Assembly (NCBI RefSeq): GCF_000826185.2
Contig: NZ_LN648874.1
Span: forward strand, 558,001 to 622,000
Direction of reading: 5' to 3'
Source: Microbacterium gorillae
GTDB taxonomy: Bacteria; Actinomycetota; Actinomycetes; Actinomycetales; Microbacteriaceae
Length of the DNA stretch: 64,000 bases
In this document: positions 9,422 through 18,034 of the stretch, one piece after another
Layout of the letters: each line of letters opens with the position of its first letter
Position numbering within the stretch: the first letter of the stretch is position 1
Notes under the pieces: generated by a model
Databases searched by the model: none
What the model was told of the DNA's origin: nothing
Seen by the model: only the letters and a program-made list of their open reading frames with translations
Made by a program: the position numbers and the translations under genes

Positions 9422-9427
9422 ATCCTA
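9422..9427 (-). promoter_or_regulatory. Candidate -10 box of the glycan export operon
   Basis: TAGGAT on the minus strand, about 45 bases ahead of the permease GTG at 9376. No convincing -35 box was found at the normal distance. It lies in the only gap upstream of the operon, between the CWB2 protein stop and the permease start. Confidence 0.35.
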
Positions 9428-9499
9428 TGTCATGAGCCTCGGCCGACCCTGGAAGGCGGATCCGTCGGACCGGACGCATCGTGCGCCGGTCCGACGCGA

Positions 9500-11857
9500 T
9501 CAGCAGGCCGTCTGCCGAGCGACGGCGTCGGAGAGGACCGCCTCACCACCCATCAGCGTGAGCAGCTTCGTGCCGTGTGCGGATGTGTATTCGCGAGTGC
9601 TCTGCATCATGCAGCCCGTCTTGGACAGCAGGAGCGGCACATTCCGCGTCGTGGCCAGGGCCGAGCCGGCCAGTGCGTCCGGGAAGTCCATTCCGGTCGC
9701 GACGATGGCCTTCACGCGCGATCCGGTGAACACCCGGTCGTTGACCACGCGGTTCGTGTCGTATCGGTCCACGCCGGCCAGGCGCGAGACCGCGAAGCCC
9801 TGCTTCTTGAAGGCGACGGCGATGCCCGACGGGAGGACGCCCTCGCCACCGACGAGGATGATGTTGGCGGCCCCGACACTGCGCAGAGTCTTCACCAGGC
9901 TCGATCGGATGTCAGTCTGCGAGCCGTTGACCAGCACGACTGCGGATTTCGTCGCGCCCGCGGCGGCGGAGGCGCTGAGGGCGTCCGGGAAGTCCAGTCC
10001 GGTGACGACGTAGACGGTCGCGGTCTTTCCGGCGTAGGCGAGCACCTCCCGCGCGGTCTCATAGCGATCCGCACCCGACACGCGGCTGAGTTGCGCTTTC
10101 GGGAGCGCAGACCGGACCGCGGCGGTGGCGTTCGTGCTGATGACCCCCTCGCCGCCGATCACGACGACCCGACTGGGATTCAGGCGCTGGAGTTCTGCGC
10201 TGACGGTGGCCGAGACCCGGTCCGGTCCGGTCAGCAGCAGAGCGGCGCCGAGGCGCCCGGCCGTCGCGGCCGCGGCGAGCGCGTCCGGATAGTCTCCGGA
10301 TGCGGCCAGGAAGACGGTGCTGTTGCCCTTCGGCCAGGCCGCCTTCGACGCCGCCACCGCAGTCGCCTCGCGGTCCACCCCGGCGATGCGGTCGATCAGG
10401 GACTTGACGGTCACCGTCCCCGAGGTCGCCGACGCGGACGTGTAGCCGGCCTTGGTGACGGTGATGCGCACGGAGACCTTCTTCTCGGCGTCACCCGCCG
10501 TCAGCGTGTAGGTCGCCTTCGTCGCACCGGAGATCGCGGCCCCGTCGCGCAGCCACTGGAACGCCGTGGCGTCCGGGGTCGGGGCAACGCCGGTGGAGGT
10601 CGCCGTCAGGGCCTTGCCCACCTGTGCCGTGCCGGAGATCGTCGGTACCGGCACGGAGGTGAACGCGCTCACCCGGGTGGAGCCGAACCAGTCGGTGAAG
10701 TAGTTGTAGAAGTTGCGGTTGCCGTAGGCCGAGCAGGAGTCGCCGGTCCCGTACCCGGCCCGCAGCGCGGCGGCGTTCGGCTGATACGGCGTGTAGTAGT
10801 ACAGGTTCGCCGTCGCCTGGTTCTGGATGCCGACGCCCGAGGAGCCGCAGCTCGTGTTCGGGTTGTACAGCACGTTGGTGATCCGGCCCACCGGGTACCA
10901 CGTGAAGTACTGCGATGTTCCGGACGGGTTGGCGTAGCGCTTCAGCTGCCACGCGCCGCCGTAGATCTGCGAGAAGAATCCGCGGTACGTCGCGCTGCAA
11001 CCGGCCGGAGTGTCCGGGCAGTCCTGCCCGAGCGCGGCGTCATAGCGCCACAGACTCGGCCAGACGTGCGTCACCAGACCCTGCTCCTTCTGCAGCATCA
11101 CCAGAATCACGCGCGGATTGATGCCGCACGACTGCGAGACCTTCGCGATGATGCGGGACGCGCGCTCGTTCGCTTCGCCGACGTACCCGCCCGGGCACAT
11201 CACGTCCCCGGTGCGATTCGCGGTGGTCTGGCGGAAGTCCTTCAGGCAGGTGTAGCCGCTCACGCAGGTCGGCACCATCTTCTCCAGGAACGCCTGGATC
11301 TGCGCCTCCGTCATGGTGCTCTTGTCGAAGAAGACACCGTTTTCGATGATGTTGCCGGCCTGGAAACCGGCCAGCGTCAGCGGGTCCTGAGCGAGCGCTG
11401 CCATGGCGGCGACCGAGTCGTAGGCGATCGCGTCATTCGCCACGAGGAGTTCGCCGGCGAGATCTCCCTCCGCGGACTGGTCCTCAGCAGGCGCCTGCGG
11501 GATCGTCGCGTCGTCCGTCGGAGCCTCTTCCGCGGGCGTTTCCTCGACGGGCGGCGCCTCGGTCGACGTCGGTGTCGGCGTGGGAGTGGGTGTCAGCGTC
11601 GGGGTCGGAGTCGGCGTGGGGGTCGGGATCGCGGTAGGTGACGGAGACGGCTGCGCGGGTCCGGTCTCACCGGGCTCGTCGGTCACCAGCGACCCGTCAC
11701 CGCCGGGCGATGCCGTGGCCGACGGTGTCGCGGCCGGCGTGCTCGTGTCGTCGGCGATGGCCGGAGCCGACATCCCGAGGACGACGGTGACCGCTGCCAG
11801 AGCGACCGCGAGCGCCGTTTTCGCACGCGGAATGGTCTTTCGGGAGCCGGGGCGCAT
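9500..11857 (-). CDS. Secreted multidomain protein with three CWB2 cell-wall-binding repeats
   Basis: 785 residues. A Sec signal peptide (basic start, hydrophobic 14-30) has a likely cleavage site after AIA at 33-35. A Pro-Thr-rich linker follows (about 60-120). Residues 140-390 form a Cys-containing domain often labelled hemagglutinin-like; ILVMLQKEQGLVT in it resembles the catalytic-Glu helix of lysozyme-like transglycosylases, which is only a suggestion. An Ig-like module (VGKALTATSTG...QWLRDG) covers about 395-485. Three CWB2 repeats (AGVDREA, SGADRYETA, AGVDRYDTN, each with DYPDAL/DFPDAL and GGEGV/GGEAV) fill 490-785 and should bind secondary wall polymer. Placement next to the glycan locus fits a surface role. 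Confidence 0.85.
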   Translation of the reverse strand: MRPGSRKTIPRAKTALAVALAAVTVVLGMSAPAIADDTSTPAATPSATASPGGDGSLVTDEPGETGPAQPSPSPTAIPTPTPTPTPTLTPTPTPTPTSTEAPPVEETPAEEAPTDDATIPQAPAEDQSAEGDLAGELLVANDAIAYDSVAAMAALAQDPLTLAGFQAGNIIENGVFFDKSTMTEAQIQAFLEKMVPTCVSGYTCLKDFRQTTANRTGDVMCPGGYVGEANERASRIIAKVSQSCGINPRVILVMLQKEQGLVTHVWPSLWRYDAALGQDCPDTPAGCSATYRGFFSQIYGGAWQLKRYANPSGTSQYFTWYPVGRITNVLYNPNTSCGSSGVGIQNQATANLYYYTPYQPNAAALRAGYGTGDSCSAYGNRNFYNYFTDWFGSTRVSAFTSVPVPTISGTAQVGKALTATSTGVAPTPDATAFQWLRDGAAISGATKATYTLTAGDAEKKVSVRITVTKAGYTSASATSGTVTVKSLIDRIAGVDREATAVAASKAAWPKGNSTVFLAASGDYPDALAAAATAGRLGAALLLTGPDRVSATVSAELQRLNPSRVVVIGGEGVISTNATAAVRSALPKAQLSRVSGADRYETAREVLAYAGKTATVYVVTGLDFPDALSASAAAGATKSAVVLVNGSQTDIRSSLVKTLRSVGAANIILVGGEGVLPSGIAVAFKKQGFAVSRLAGVDRYDTNRVVNDRVFTGSRVKAIVATGMDFPDALAGSALATTRNVPLLLSKTGCMMQSTREYTSAHGTKLLTLMGGEAVLSDAVARQTAC
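11560..11645. repeat. Degenerate hexanucleotide tract coding for the Pro-Thr linker
   Basis: A run of GTCGGN-type six-base units (minus strand coding Pro-Thr) inside the CWB2 protein gene. Such tracts can change length by slippage in whole codon pairs without shifting the frame, so linker length may vary between strains. Confidence 0.6.
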
Positions 11858-11864
11858 GTGACCA

Positions 11865-11892
11865 GTGTTACTGAAGTGTCACCTGAGGTCAA
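11865..11892 (-). promoter_or_regulatory. Probable promoter of the CWB2 protein gene
   Basis: On the minus strand TTGACC (11887-11892) is followed after 16 bases by TAACAC (11865-11870), close to the -35/-10 consensus. The -10 box ends only seven bases before ATG 11857, so the transcript would have almost no leader. No Shine-Dalgarno sequence is seen ahead of this ATG. Confidence 0.55.
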
Positions 11893-11938
11893 ACGATCGA
11901 CAGTACCTCAGTGTTCGCGCGTTTCCGGTAACGCCACC

Positions 11939-13033
11939 TCACAGTTCGGCGTGAAGCTGCCAGACGCGCTCTGCGGCACCGTCCCAGGTGAACGCCCGCT
12001 CATGGTCCTGACCCAGCACGCGCAGCGCGGCGGCACGCTCGCCGAGCGCCTCTTCCAACGCCGGGCCGAGGGCCGCGGCGGGCGCGACGATGCCTCCGTC
12101 ACCGACGACCTCGGTGAGCACCGGCGTGTCGGCTGCGACGACCGGGACACCCAGTCGCTGCGCCTCCAGCACGCGCCACGGCCATGCCGACCGGCTCACC
12201 GCCGTGACGAACGCCTCCGAGCCGGCGAGCACCGCGGCGCGGTCGGCGACATCCAGCACCGGACGCGCGTGCACCCGAGCTTCGGGAACGCCGGCCGCCG
12301 CGGCGAGCTCGGTGACCCGCGCCTCGTCCCCCACCGGCACGCCGAAGACCACGACCTGGCGATCCCCGACGAGGTTGGCGGCGACCGCACGGAAGGCCGC
12401 GGCGAGCCCGTCGGAGGGGGCAGGGGTGCCCTCCACGGCGATGTACCGCGCCGGCAGGATGAGATCGCGACGGCGCGCGTCGGCGTCCGGCGGCAGGCGG
12501 AATCCGTGCGGCAGCGCGCCGGGGATCACCCGGATCCGATCGCCGAGCGCGAACTCCTCCGCCAGGCGCTCCGCGATCGCGTAGGTGGGAACCACGACCG
12601 CGTCGGCGTGCCGGACGACCCGACGCATCATCCCTTTCTGCCAGGCGGAGGCGGACCGGTGCAGTTCGCCGGAGGTCTCCCAGGCCTGCAGATCCCACAC
12701 CGTGACCGTGGTCTGATCGCCCGCGTTGATCCGGTCATGTCGAACGAGGGGCGCGGCGAGGCTCGCCGAGTGGATCAGTCCCCCACCGACCGGCGGTGCG
12801 ACACCGAGCTGCCATCCGGCCAGGAGCTCCCGGCGCTGCAGCGGTGCGGTCCGAACGGACGACAGTCCGGGCACGACATGGGTGAGATCGTCCTGTCCGG
12901 CCGGAACGATCGCGTCGACCTCGCATCCGCCGGGGGCGGTGCGGATCAGCGCCCGCGCGAGCTCCACCGAGGCGACCGCGAGATCGGACCCGGAGCTCGT
13001 CTGATCGATCACGACGCGCAGAGTGGTGGGCAT
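11939..13033 (-). CDS. Glycosyltransferase family 4
   Basis: 364 residues from ATG 13033 (MPTTLRVVIDQTSSGSD). The open frame continues further upstream but only as a shadow of the LCP gene. Family features include AIAERLAEEFALGDRIRVIPGALPHGF cut by the middle linker, the nucleotide-binding region YIAVEGTPAPSDGL, and the C-terminal LEAQRLGVPVVAADTPVL with the conserved Glu. No membrane segment is seen. It lies 35 nt after the stop of the LCP gene on the same strand, so both probably act in attaching or building wall glycans. The sugar is not predictable. Confidence 0.78.
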   Translation of the reverse strand: MPTTLRVVIDQTSSGSDLAVASVELARALIRTAPGGCEVDAIVPAGQDDLTHVVPGLSSVRTAPLQRRELLAGWQLGVAPPVGGGLIHSASLAAPLVRHDRINAGDQTTVTVWDLQAWETSGELHRSASAWQKGMMRRVVRHADAVVVPTYAIAERLAEEFALGDRIRVIPGALPHGFRLPPDADARRRDLILPARYIAVEGTPAPSDGLAAAFRAVAANLVGDRQVVVFGVPVGDEARVTELAAAAGVPEARVHARPVLDVADRAAVLAGSEAFVTAVSRSAWPWRVLEAQRLGVPVVAADTPVLTEVVGDGGIVAPAAALGPALEEALGERAAALRVLGQDHERAFTWDGAAERVWQLHAEL

Positions 13034-13068
13034 GCTCCGACGATACTCGGCGCACGCGCGAGGTCCGG

Positions 13069-14544
13069 TCAGTTCTGCCCGGAGCCGTCCTCGCTGTCCG
13101 GGTGAAGGGCGGCCTGCATCAGCGCGTGGATCTGATCGAAGTCCGGCTCGTCCGGGTTGATCGGGTACCCGTCCGGAGCCGGCGTGCCCTCGCTGTTCAA
13201 CTCGATCGAGGTCACCGGCTGCGACTTGGCCTTCAGCGCCAGATCGAGGAAGGTCGGCAGCATCGCCTGCGGCACATCCGTCTCCATCACCGCGGTGCCG
13301 GCCTTGGCGAGTTCCTGGAACCGGGTCAGCACGGTCTGCGGCGTGAACTGGCTGAGCATCGCCTCCTGCAGCTCGCGCTGGCGGCGCATGCGGTCCCAGT
13401 CGCTGGTGGTGTAGCGCGACCGGGCGTACCACTGCGCGGTCTCGCCGTTCATGTGCTGCTTTCCCGGCTCGATCCAACCCGTGGCCCAGATCTCGGCGGA
13501 CTGCTCGGGGTCATCCTCGGGCGGACCGCCGCCCTCGGGCAGCCGCTCCTTGACGTCGATGTCGACCCCACCGAGCGCGTCGATGAGCTGCGCGAAGTGG
13601 TCCATGTCGATGAACACGTAGTACGGGATCGTGATGCCCAGCGTGCCTTCGGCGGCGTCCTTGGTCGCCTCGATACCGGGCGTGGAGCCGTTCTTGATCG
13701 CGTCCGGATACAGCTTCTTGCCGTCGCGGCAGACCTCCAGCTCGGTGTTGAGCTGGTTGATCGCGCTCGTCCACCCGCACTCCGCGTCCGCATGACCCTG
13801 GTGGCCGTCCGGGTAGAGGTCGTGCATCGGACCGGGCGCGAACAGCGGGTTCTTCATGTCACGCGGGATGCCGGTGATCGTCGCCTTGCCGGTGTCGGCG
13901 TTGATGGAGACGACCGAGATGCTGTCGAAGCGCATCGAGTCCCGACCGTCGCCGCTGTCCGCACCCAGCAGCAGGATGTTGTAGTACCCGTCGGACGGCT
14001 CCACCGGTGCGGCGCTCGCGCCGAACACGGAACTGAACGTCTCACGGACCGCGGCGACCGAGTTCGCGGCGTAGGCGGCCGTCGATCCGGTCACGACCAT
14101 CAGCAGGACGGACAGGCCGAGGATGCCGAAGCGCGCGTACTGGCCGGTGCGGACCAGCTTGACCAGGACGAGCGTGTTCAGCGCCAGCACGATCCACAGG
14201 ATTGCGTAGCCGACGATCGCGACCTGCAGCAGGTAGGTCAGCATCGTGAACAGAAAACCCTGCCCGACGAGCCAGAGGAACACACCCTTGGCGAACATGG
14301 CGACGCCGGCACCGACGATCAGCAGCAGCCACATCGTCAGCGTCGAACCGAGACCGAAGCGACCGAGCTTGCGGTTGCCGGCCAGAACCTGAGCGGATCC
14401 CGGAATCAGGAAGCCGACGATCACGAGCCACCAGCCGCGGCGGGTCATCAGCGGACGAGAGGAGATATCGGGGTTGCGCAGCGGGCGGTTCTCGATCACC
14501 GCGCGACCGCGTGCCGTCGGACGCGGCCCGGCGATCGTCGTCAC
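13069..14544 (-). CDS. LytR-CpsA-Psr (LCP) family cell-wall glycan ligase
   Basis: 491 residues. Four hydrophobic helices (about 35-165) form an unusually long membrane domain, followed by the extracytoplasmic LCP catalytic domain. [21 protein letters not shown] and ITGIPRDM carry the Asp/Arg residues that bind the pyrophosphate lipid, and [20 protein letters not shown] is the second conserved Arg cluster. LCP enzymes transfer undecaprenyl-linked polymers to peptidoglycan. The start GTG 14544 overlaps the purE stop (GTGA). Order and strand relative to purE and purK match the CpsA (Rv3267) side of the M. tuberculosis region. Confidence 0.9.
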   Translation of the reverse strand: MTTIAGPRPTARGRAVIENRPLRNPDISSRPLMTRRGWWLVIVGFLIPGSAQVLAGNRKLGRFGLGSTLTMWLLLIVGAGVAMFAKGVFLWLVGQGFLFTMLTYLLQVAIVGYAILWIVLALNTLVLVKLVRTGQYARFGILGLSVLLMVVTGSTAAYAANSVAAVRETFSSVFGASAAPVEPSDGYYNILLLGADSGDGRDSMRFDSISVVSINADTGKATITGIPRDMKNPLFAPGPMHDLYPDGHQGHADAECGWTSAINQLNTELEVCRDGKKLYPDAIKNGSTPGIEATKDAAEGTLGITIPYYVFIDMDHFAQLIDALGGVDIDVKERLPEGGGPPEDDPEQSAEIWATGWIEPGKQHMNGETAQWYARSRYTTSDWDRMRRQRELQEAMLSQFTPQTVLTRFQELAKAGTAVMETDVPQAMLPTFLDLALKAKSQPVTSIELNSEGTPAPDGYPINPDEPDFDQIHALMQAALHPDSEDGSGQN

Positions 14545-15059
14545 AGGGACTCCTTGAGGCGTCGGTTCTTCTCCTCCACCTGGCCCTCAAGGTCGCGGGC
14601 GTACGCCTCGACCCGGTCCGCCAGGGCTGCGTCGGACGTGCCCAGGATGCGGGCCGCGAGGAGTCCGGCGTTCTTCGCGCCGCCGATGGACACCGTGGCC
14701 ACCGGAATACCGGCCGGCATCTGCACGATCGACAGCAGGGAGTCCATGCCGTCCAGGTACGCGAGCGGAACCGGCACCCCCACCACCGGGAGTGCGGTGA
14801 CGGAGGCCAGCATGCCCGGCAGGTGTGCGGCGCCACCGGCGCCGGCGATGATCACGCGCAGCCCGCGCTCGCGTGCCTCCCGGCCGTAGCGGACGAGCTT
14901 GTCCACCGTCCGGTGCGCGGAGACGACCTCCACCTCGAAGGAGATGCCGAACTCGCTGAGGACGGTCGCCGCATCCTGCATCACGCGCCAGTCCGAGTCG
15001 GAGCCCATGACGACGCCGACGAGAGGGAGCGATGCGGAGGCAGGCTGGGGGGAACTCAC
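14541..15059 (-). CDS. purE: N5-carboxyaminoimidazole ribonucleotide mutase
   Basis: 172 residues, normal for class I Pur[11 protein letters not shown] at about 17-26 and [11 protein letters not shown] at about 46-56 are the substrate-phosphate and catalytic His segments, and [17 protein letters not shown] is the third conserved loop. It converts N5-CAIR, made by PurK, to CAIR in purine synthesis. It starts at GTG 15059; a TAGCCT box ends six bases before this codon and there is no Shine-Dalgarno sequence, so the message is probably leaderless. The LCP gene downstream is coupled through a GTGA overlap. Confidence 0.96.
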   Translation of the reverse strand: MSSPQPASASLPLVGVVMGSDSDWRVMQDAATVLSEFGISFEVEVVSAHRTVDKLVRYGREARERGLRVIIAGAGGAAHLPGMLASVTALPVVGVPVPLAYLDGMDSLLSIVQMPAGIPVATVSIGGAKNAGLLAARILGTSDAALADRVEAYARDLEGQVEEKNRRLKESL

Positions 15060-15065
15060 CCGTAC

Positions 15066-15071
15066 AGGCTA
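15066..15071 (-). promoter_or_regulatory. Leaderless-type -10 box of purE
   Basis: TAGCCT on the minus strand, six bases before GTG 15059. This is one of at least eight TANNNT boxes at the same distance from a start codon in this window. Confidence 0.6.
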
Positions 15072-15136
15072 GGCGGCGCGGCCGCCAGCAACCTGAGCGG
15101 CGCGCGGATGAAAACGGGGAATCAGCCGAGTCCAGG

Positions 15137-16261
15137 TCAGTCGAAGGCTGCGGCCGCGGCGCGGGCGGTGGCCAGCACGGCGGTGAGGTCATCACCGACG
15201 GCGTTGACGTGCCCGACCTTGCGGCCCGGGCGCGGCTCCTTGCCGTACGTGTGCACCTTCGCCCGGGGGTCCGCGCCCAGGGCCGCGGCGAACCGATCCG
15301 GCAGGGTCGCGCCGACGGGTCCGCCGAGGATGTTGATCATCACGCTGACCGGCGCGATCGGTGATGGATCCCCGAGCGGCAGGTCCGCGACCGCGCGGAG
15401 GTGCTGTTCGAACTGCCCCGTCACGGCGCCGTCCTGGCTCCAGTGCCCGCTGTTGTGCGGGCGCATCGCCAGCTCATTCACCAGCAGCCGTCCGTCCGCG
15501 GTCTGGAACAGCTCGACGGCGAGCATCCCGGTCACTCCGAGCGCCGTCGCGATCTTCTCCCCCAGTTCCGCGGCGGCCGCGCTGATCGCGTCCGCGTCGG
15601 GGGCCGGCGCGATGACCTCCGCGCACACGCCGTCGCGCTGCAGCGTCTCCACGACCGGGTAGACGGCGACCTCTCCCCCGGGACGACGGGCCACCTGCTG
15701 GGCGAGCTCGCGCGTGAACGCGACGAGTTCCTCGACCAGCAGCGCACCGCCGTGCGCGTCCTCCGCCAGCGCGGCGAACCAGTCATCCGCCTGAGTGGCC
15801 GCGGACACCACCCGCACGCCCTTGCCGTCGTACCCTCCGCGGGCGGTCTTGACGACGGCACGACCGCCGTGCGCGTCCAGGAAGGATTGCAGCTCGGACG
15901 CGTCCGTCACCGCGGCCCAGTCCGGCTGCGGCGCGCCGATCTCGGCCATGCGTGCGCGCATCACGAGCTTGTCCTGCGCGACGGCGAGGGGTGCCGGACC
16001 GGGATGCACGGCGATGCCGGCACCGACGAGACCGGCCAGGACGTCCTGCGGCACGTGCTCGTGGTCGAAGGTGATCACATCGACGTCGCGCGCGAAGGAG
16101 AGCACGGTGTCCAGATCGCGGTAGTCCCCCACCGCGGTCGTGGCCAACTGCGCCGACATGCCCTCGGACTCGGCCAGCACGCGGATCTCCAGCCCCAACT
16201 CCACGGCCGGTGCGATCATCATCCGCGCCAGCTGTCCGCCACCGATCACTCCGATGCGCAT
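15137..16261 (-). CDS. purK: N5-carboxyaminoimidazole ribonucleotide synthase
   Basis: 374 residues with an N-terminal pre-ATP-grasp fold (MRIGVIGGGQLARMM) and an ATP-grasp core (TARGGYDGKGV near 158, VELFQTADGRLLVNELAMRPHNSGH near 258-283). It makes N5-CAIR from AIR, ATP and bicarbonate. The start is ATG 16261, six bases after AAGGAGG; the frame is open upstream but without family similarity. purE follows on the same strand after a 77-nt gap that holds purE's own promoter. Confidence 0.96.
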   Translation of the reverse strand: MRIGVIGGGQLARMMIAPAVELGLEIRVLAESEGMSAQLATTAVGDYRDLDTVLSFARDVDVITFDHEHVPQDVLAGLVGAGIAVHPGPAPLAVAQDKLVMRARMAEIGAPQPDWAAVTDASELQSFLDAHGGRAVVKTARGGYDGKGVRVVSAATQADDWFAALAEDAHGGALLVEELVAFTRELAQQVARRPGGEVAVYPVVETLQRDGVCAEVIAPAPDADAISAAAAELGEKIATALGVTGMLAVELFQTADGRLLVNELAMRPHNSGHWSQDGAVTGQFEQHLRAVADLPLGDPSPIAPVSVMINILGGPVGATLPDRFAAALGADPRAKVHTYGKEPRPGRKVGHVNAVGDDLTAVLATARAAAAAFD

Positions 16262-16311
16262 GCACCCTCCTTCGTCCGTTCCATCCTCCCCCATCGGAGC
16301 GGACGCGCGCG

Positions 16312-16866
16312 TCAGTCGGTCGGCGGCGTCACGCCGGTCGCGTACGCGTCCCGATGCGCGAGGATCTGGTTGACCTCGACCTGGTCGACGAGCACCTCGT
16401 GGACCAGGCGGGCGTGACCGATGTTCACCATGCGCAACGGGGCATCGACCCCGTTCGACAGCGTCAGCGTCCCGGTGCCCCACAGCCTCTGCAACGGACC
16501 GCGACGGAGCGCGACGGTGTACCCGCGCGCATGGCTGAGCTCACGACGCCGACGGGCGAACACGCCGTCCGCCACGATGACGCGGCGCGTGGTGATCGTG
16601 TAGCGCCGGGACAGCCAGATCACCCACGGCGCCAGGACCAGAACCACCGCGACCAGCCCGGCGGCCAGGAAGAGCATGAGGTTGGTGAACGGCGCCGGCA
16701 GATGGTCGTAGAAGTAGCCGGTCGCTCCGGCGAGCGCGATCAGAACGAGCGCGGACCAGAACAGCCTGCGCGCGTGCGGACGCAGGCGCGCAACGAGCAG
16801 CTCCGGCGCGGGCGTACCCGGCGCCGGCATGTGGGGGCGGCCCCCGATGCCCGTCGGCTGCGTCAT
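16312..16866 (-). CDS. PH domain-containing membrane protein (bPH2/DUF304)
   Basis: 184 residues. Two hydrophobic helices (about 38-58 and 66-92) are followed by a bacterial PH domain with RRYTITTRRVIVADGVFARRRRELSH cut into its typical strands and PLQRLWGTGTLTL near 128. The biochemical role of this family is unknown. The gene lies between purK and birA, exactly as Rv3278c does in M. tuberculosis. Confidence 0.85.
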   Translation of the reverse strand: MTQPTGIGGRPHMPAPGTPAPELLVARLRPHARRLFWSALVLIALAGATGYFYDHLPAPFTNLMLFLAAGLVAVVLVLAPWVIWLSRRYTITTRRVIVADGVFARRRRELSHARGYTVALRRGPLQRLWGTGTLTLSNGVDAPLRMVNIGHARLVHEVLVDQVEVNQILAHRDAYATGVTPPTD

Positions 16867-16928
16867 GCGTTCATTCTCACCCGGGTCGGAGCCGGAACCG
16901 GTCAGCCTCGCCGCAGGACGGTGCGCCG

Positions 16929-17717
16929 TCAGCGGCGGACGTGCGTCACATCGCCCGCGCCGACCGCGGTGATGCGTCCGGCGTCATCCACGAGCAGGCG
17001 ACCGTCGGCGTCCAGCCCGGTGGCGACACCGCGCAGCTCCGATCCGTCCGGCATCGCGACCGCCACGGTCACGCCGATGGTCTCGCATGCGCGCACCACG
17101 GCCTCGCGCAGGCCGCTGGCATCGGCGTCGCCGCGCGCGGCGACCAGAGCCCGGACGTGCGCGTCCAGTGCGGTCAGGTAGTCGGCGATCAGTCGGTCCA
17201 CGTCACAATCGGCTCCGAGCACCGCGAAGGATGTCGCGGTGGGCACCGGCAGCTGCCCGCTCGCCATGGCGGTGTTCACCCCGGTACCGACGACGATGGC
17301 CTCCAACGCGAGCGTGGCCTCGGCGAGGATGCCGCAGATCTTCCGGTCATCGACCAGCACGTCATTGGGCCACTTCACGCGCACGTCATGTCCGGGCAGC
17401 TGCGCGGCGATCGCGGCGGACATCGCCGCGCCCGCCGCGAGCGGAATCCAGCCCCGAGCGTGCACCGGCAGAGCCGCCACCCGCAGCAGGGTGCTGAGCG
17501 CCAGGGCCGAGCCGGCCGGCGCCTGCCAGTGCCGGTCGAGCCGCCCGCGCCCGGAGCGCTGATCGAACGTCAGCAGAACGGACAGATGCGGATACGCCGC
17601 CTCATCCGCGCTCGCGACGACGAGGTCCGCGTTGGTCGAACCGGTCTGCTCGACCACCTGCACCCGGGGGCTGATGGCGGCGGTGAGCGGGAATCCCTCG
17701 GCGGGTGTCGTGGTCAT
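16929..17717 (-). CDS. birA: Biotin-[acetyl-CoA-carboxylase] ligase
   Basis: 262 residues, a monofunctional BirA without a DNA-binding domain. The biotin-binding segment [16 protein letters not shown], the catalytic [17 protein letters not shown] and a C-terminal SH3-like domain ([15 protein letters not shown]) are present. It biotinylates the BCCP domain of acyl-CoA carboxylase alpha subunits such as the one at 27151. Start: ATG 17717, because TAGGGT ends six bases before it; an in-frame GTG at 17723 abuts that box. It is divergent from the carboxylase beta gene, which suggests joint control of carboxylase and its ligase. Confidence 0.93.
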   Translation of the reverse strand: MTTTPAEGFPLTAAISPRVQVVEQTGSTNADLVVASADEAAYPHLSVLLTFDQRSGRGRLDRHWQAPAGSALALSTLLRVAALPVHARGWIPLAAGAAMSAAIAAQLPGHDVRVKWPNDVLVDDRKICGILAEATLALEAIVVGTGVNTAMASGQLPVPTATSFAVLGADCDVDRLIADYLTALDAHVRALVAARGDADASGLREAVVRACETIGVTVAVAMPDGSELRGVATGLDADGRLLVDDAGRITAVGAGDVTHVRR

Positions 17718-17723
17718 GCCCAC

Positions 17724-17729
17724 ACCCTA
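17724..17729 (-). promoter_or_regulatory. Leaderless-type -10 box of birA
   Basis: TAGGGT on the minus strand, six bases ahead of ATG 17717. The 153-bp tandem duplication of the divergent gene begins exactly at the outer edge of this box. Confidence 0.6.
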
Positions 17730-17881
17730 CGACGCGGCTCGCGCGCACGGGCGGGAGCGAACAAATCCCCCGCCGAGCTTTGTCGAGTGCCACAGCGGAA
17801 CGCGTCATTCCCGCCGCTAGGGTGGAGGGCGGGACGGACAGCAACGACCTCGCGACCACCGCCGGCAAGATCGCGGACCTG
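17729..17881 (+). repeat. Upstream copy of a 153-bp tandem duplication (dead start codon)
   Basis: Identical to 17882-18034 except for one base: 17832 is G where 17985 is T. That change turns the GTG start of the carboxylase gene into GGG in this copy. Because 153 is 51 codons, the frame stays open through both copies. The copy also contains the TAGGGT box (17818-17823). Confidence 0.95.
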
Positions 17882-18034
17882 ACGACGCGGCTCGCGCGCA
17901 CGGGCGGGAGCGAACAAATCCCCCGCCGAGCTTTGTCGAGTGCCACAGCGGAACGCGTCATTCCCGCCGCTAGGGTGGAGGGCGTGACGGACAGCAACGA
18001 CCTCGCGACCACCGCCGGCAAGATCGCGGACCTG
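17882..18034 (+). repeat. Downstream copy of the 153-bp tandem duplication (live start codon)
   Basis: Second unit of the duplication, holding TAGGGT at 17971-17976 and GTG at 17984-17986. Identity extends one base beyond the unit (to 18035), so the junction shows one base of ambiguity and no long flanking homology. Confidence 0.95.
17971..17976 (+). promoter_or_regulatory. Leaderless-type -10 box of the carboxylase beta gene
   Basis: TAGGGT followed after seven bases (GGAGGGC) by GTG 17984. The spacer also resembles a Shine-Dalgarno sequence, but it sits too close to the box to be transcribed in full. An identical box exists 153 bases upstream. Confidence 0.55.

Noticed and set aside
8567-11641. 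Very long plus-strand open frame (1024 codons), with many others opposite real genes
   Set aside because: It is antisense to the exporter permease and CWB2 genes, has shadow composition (Arg/Gly/Asp/Val/His-rich) and no recognisable domain; long antisense frames are expected at about 70 percent GC.
17705-17983. A 93-residue N-terminal extension of the carboxylase beta subunit
   Set aside because: The extension consists of the duplicated promoter/start region read in frame, plus birA antisense; family length and the -10 box support GTG 17984.
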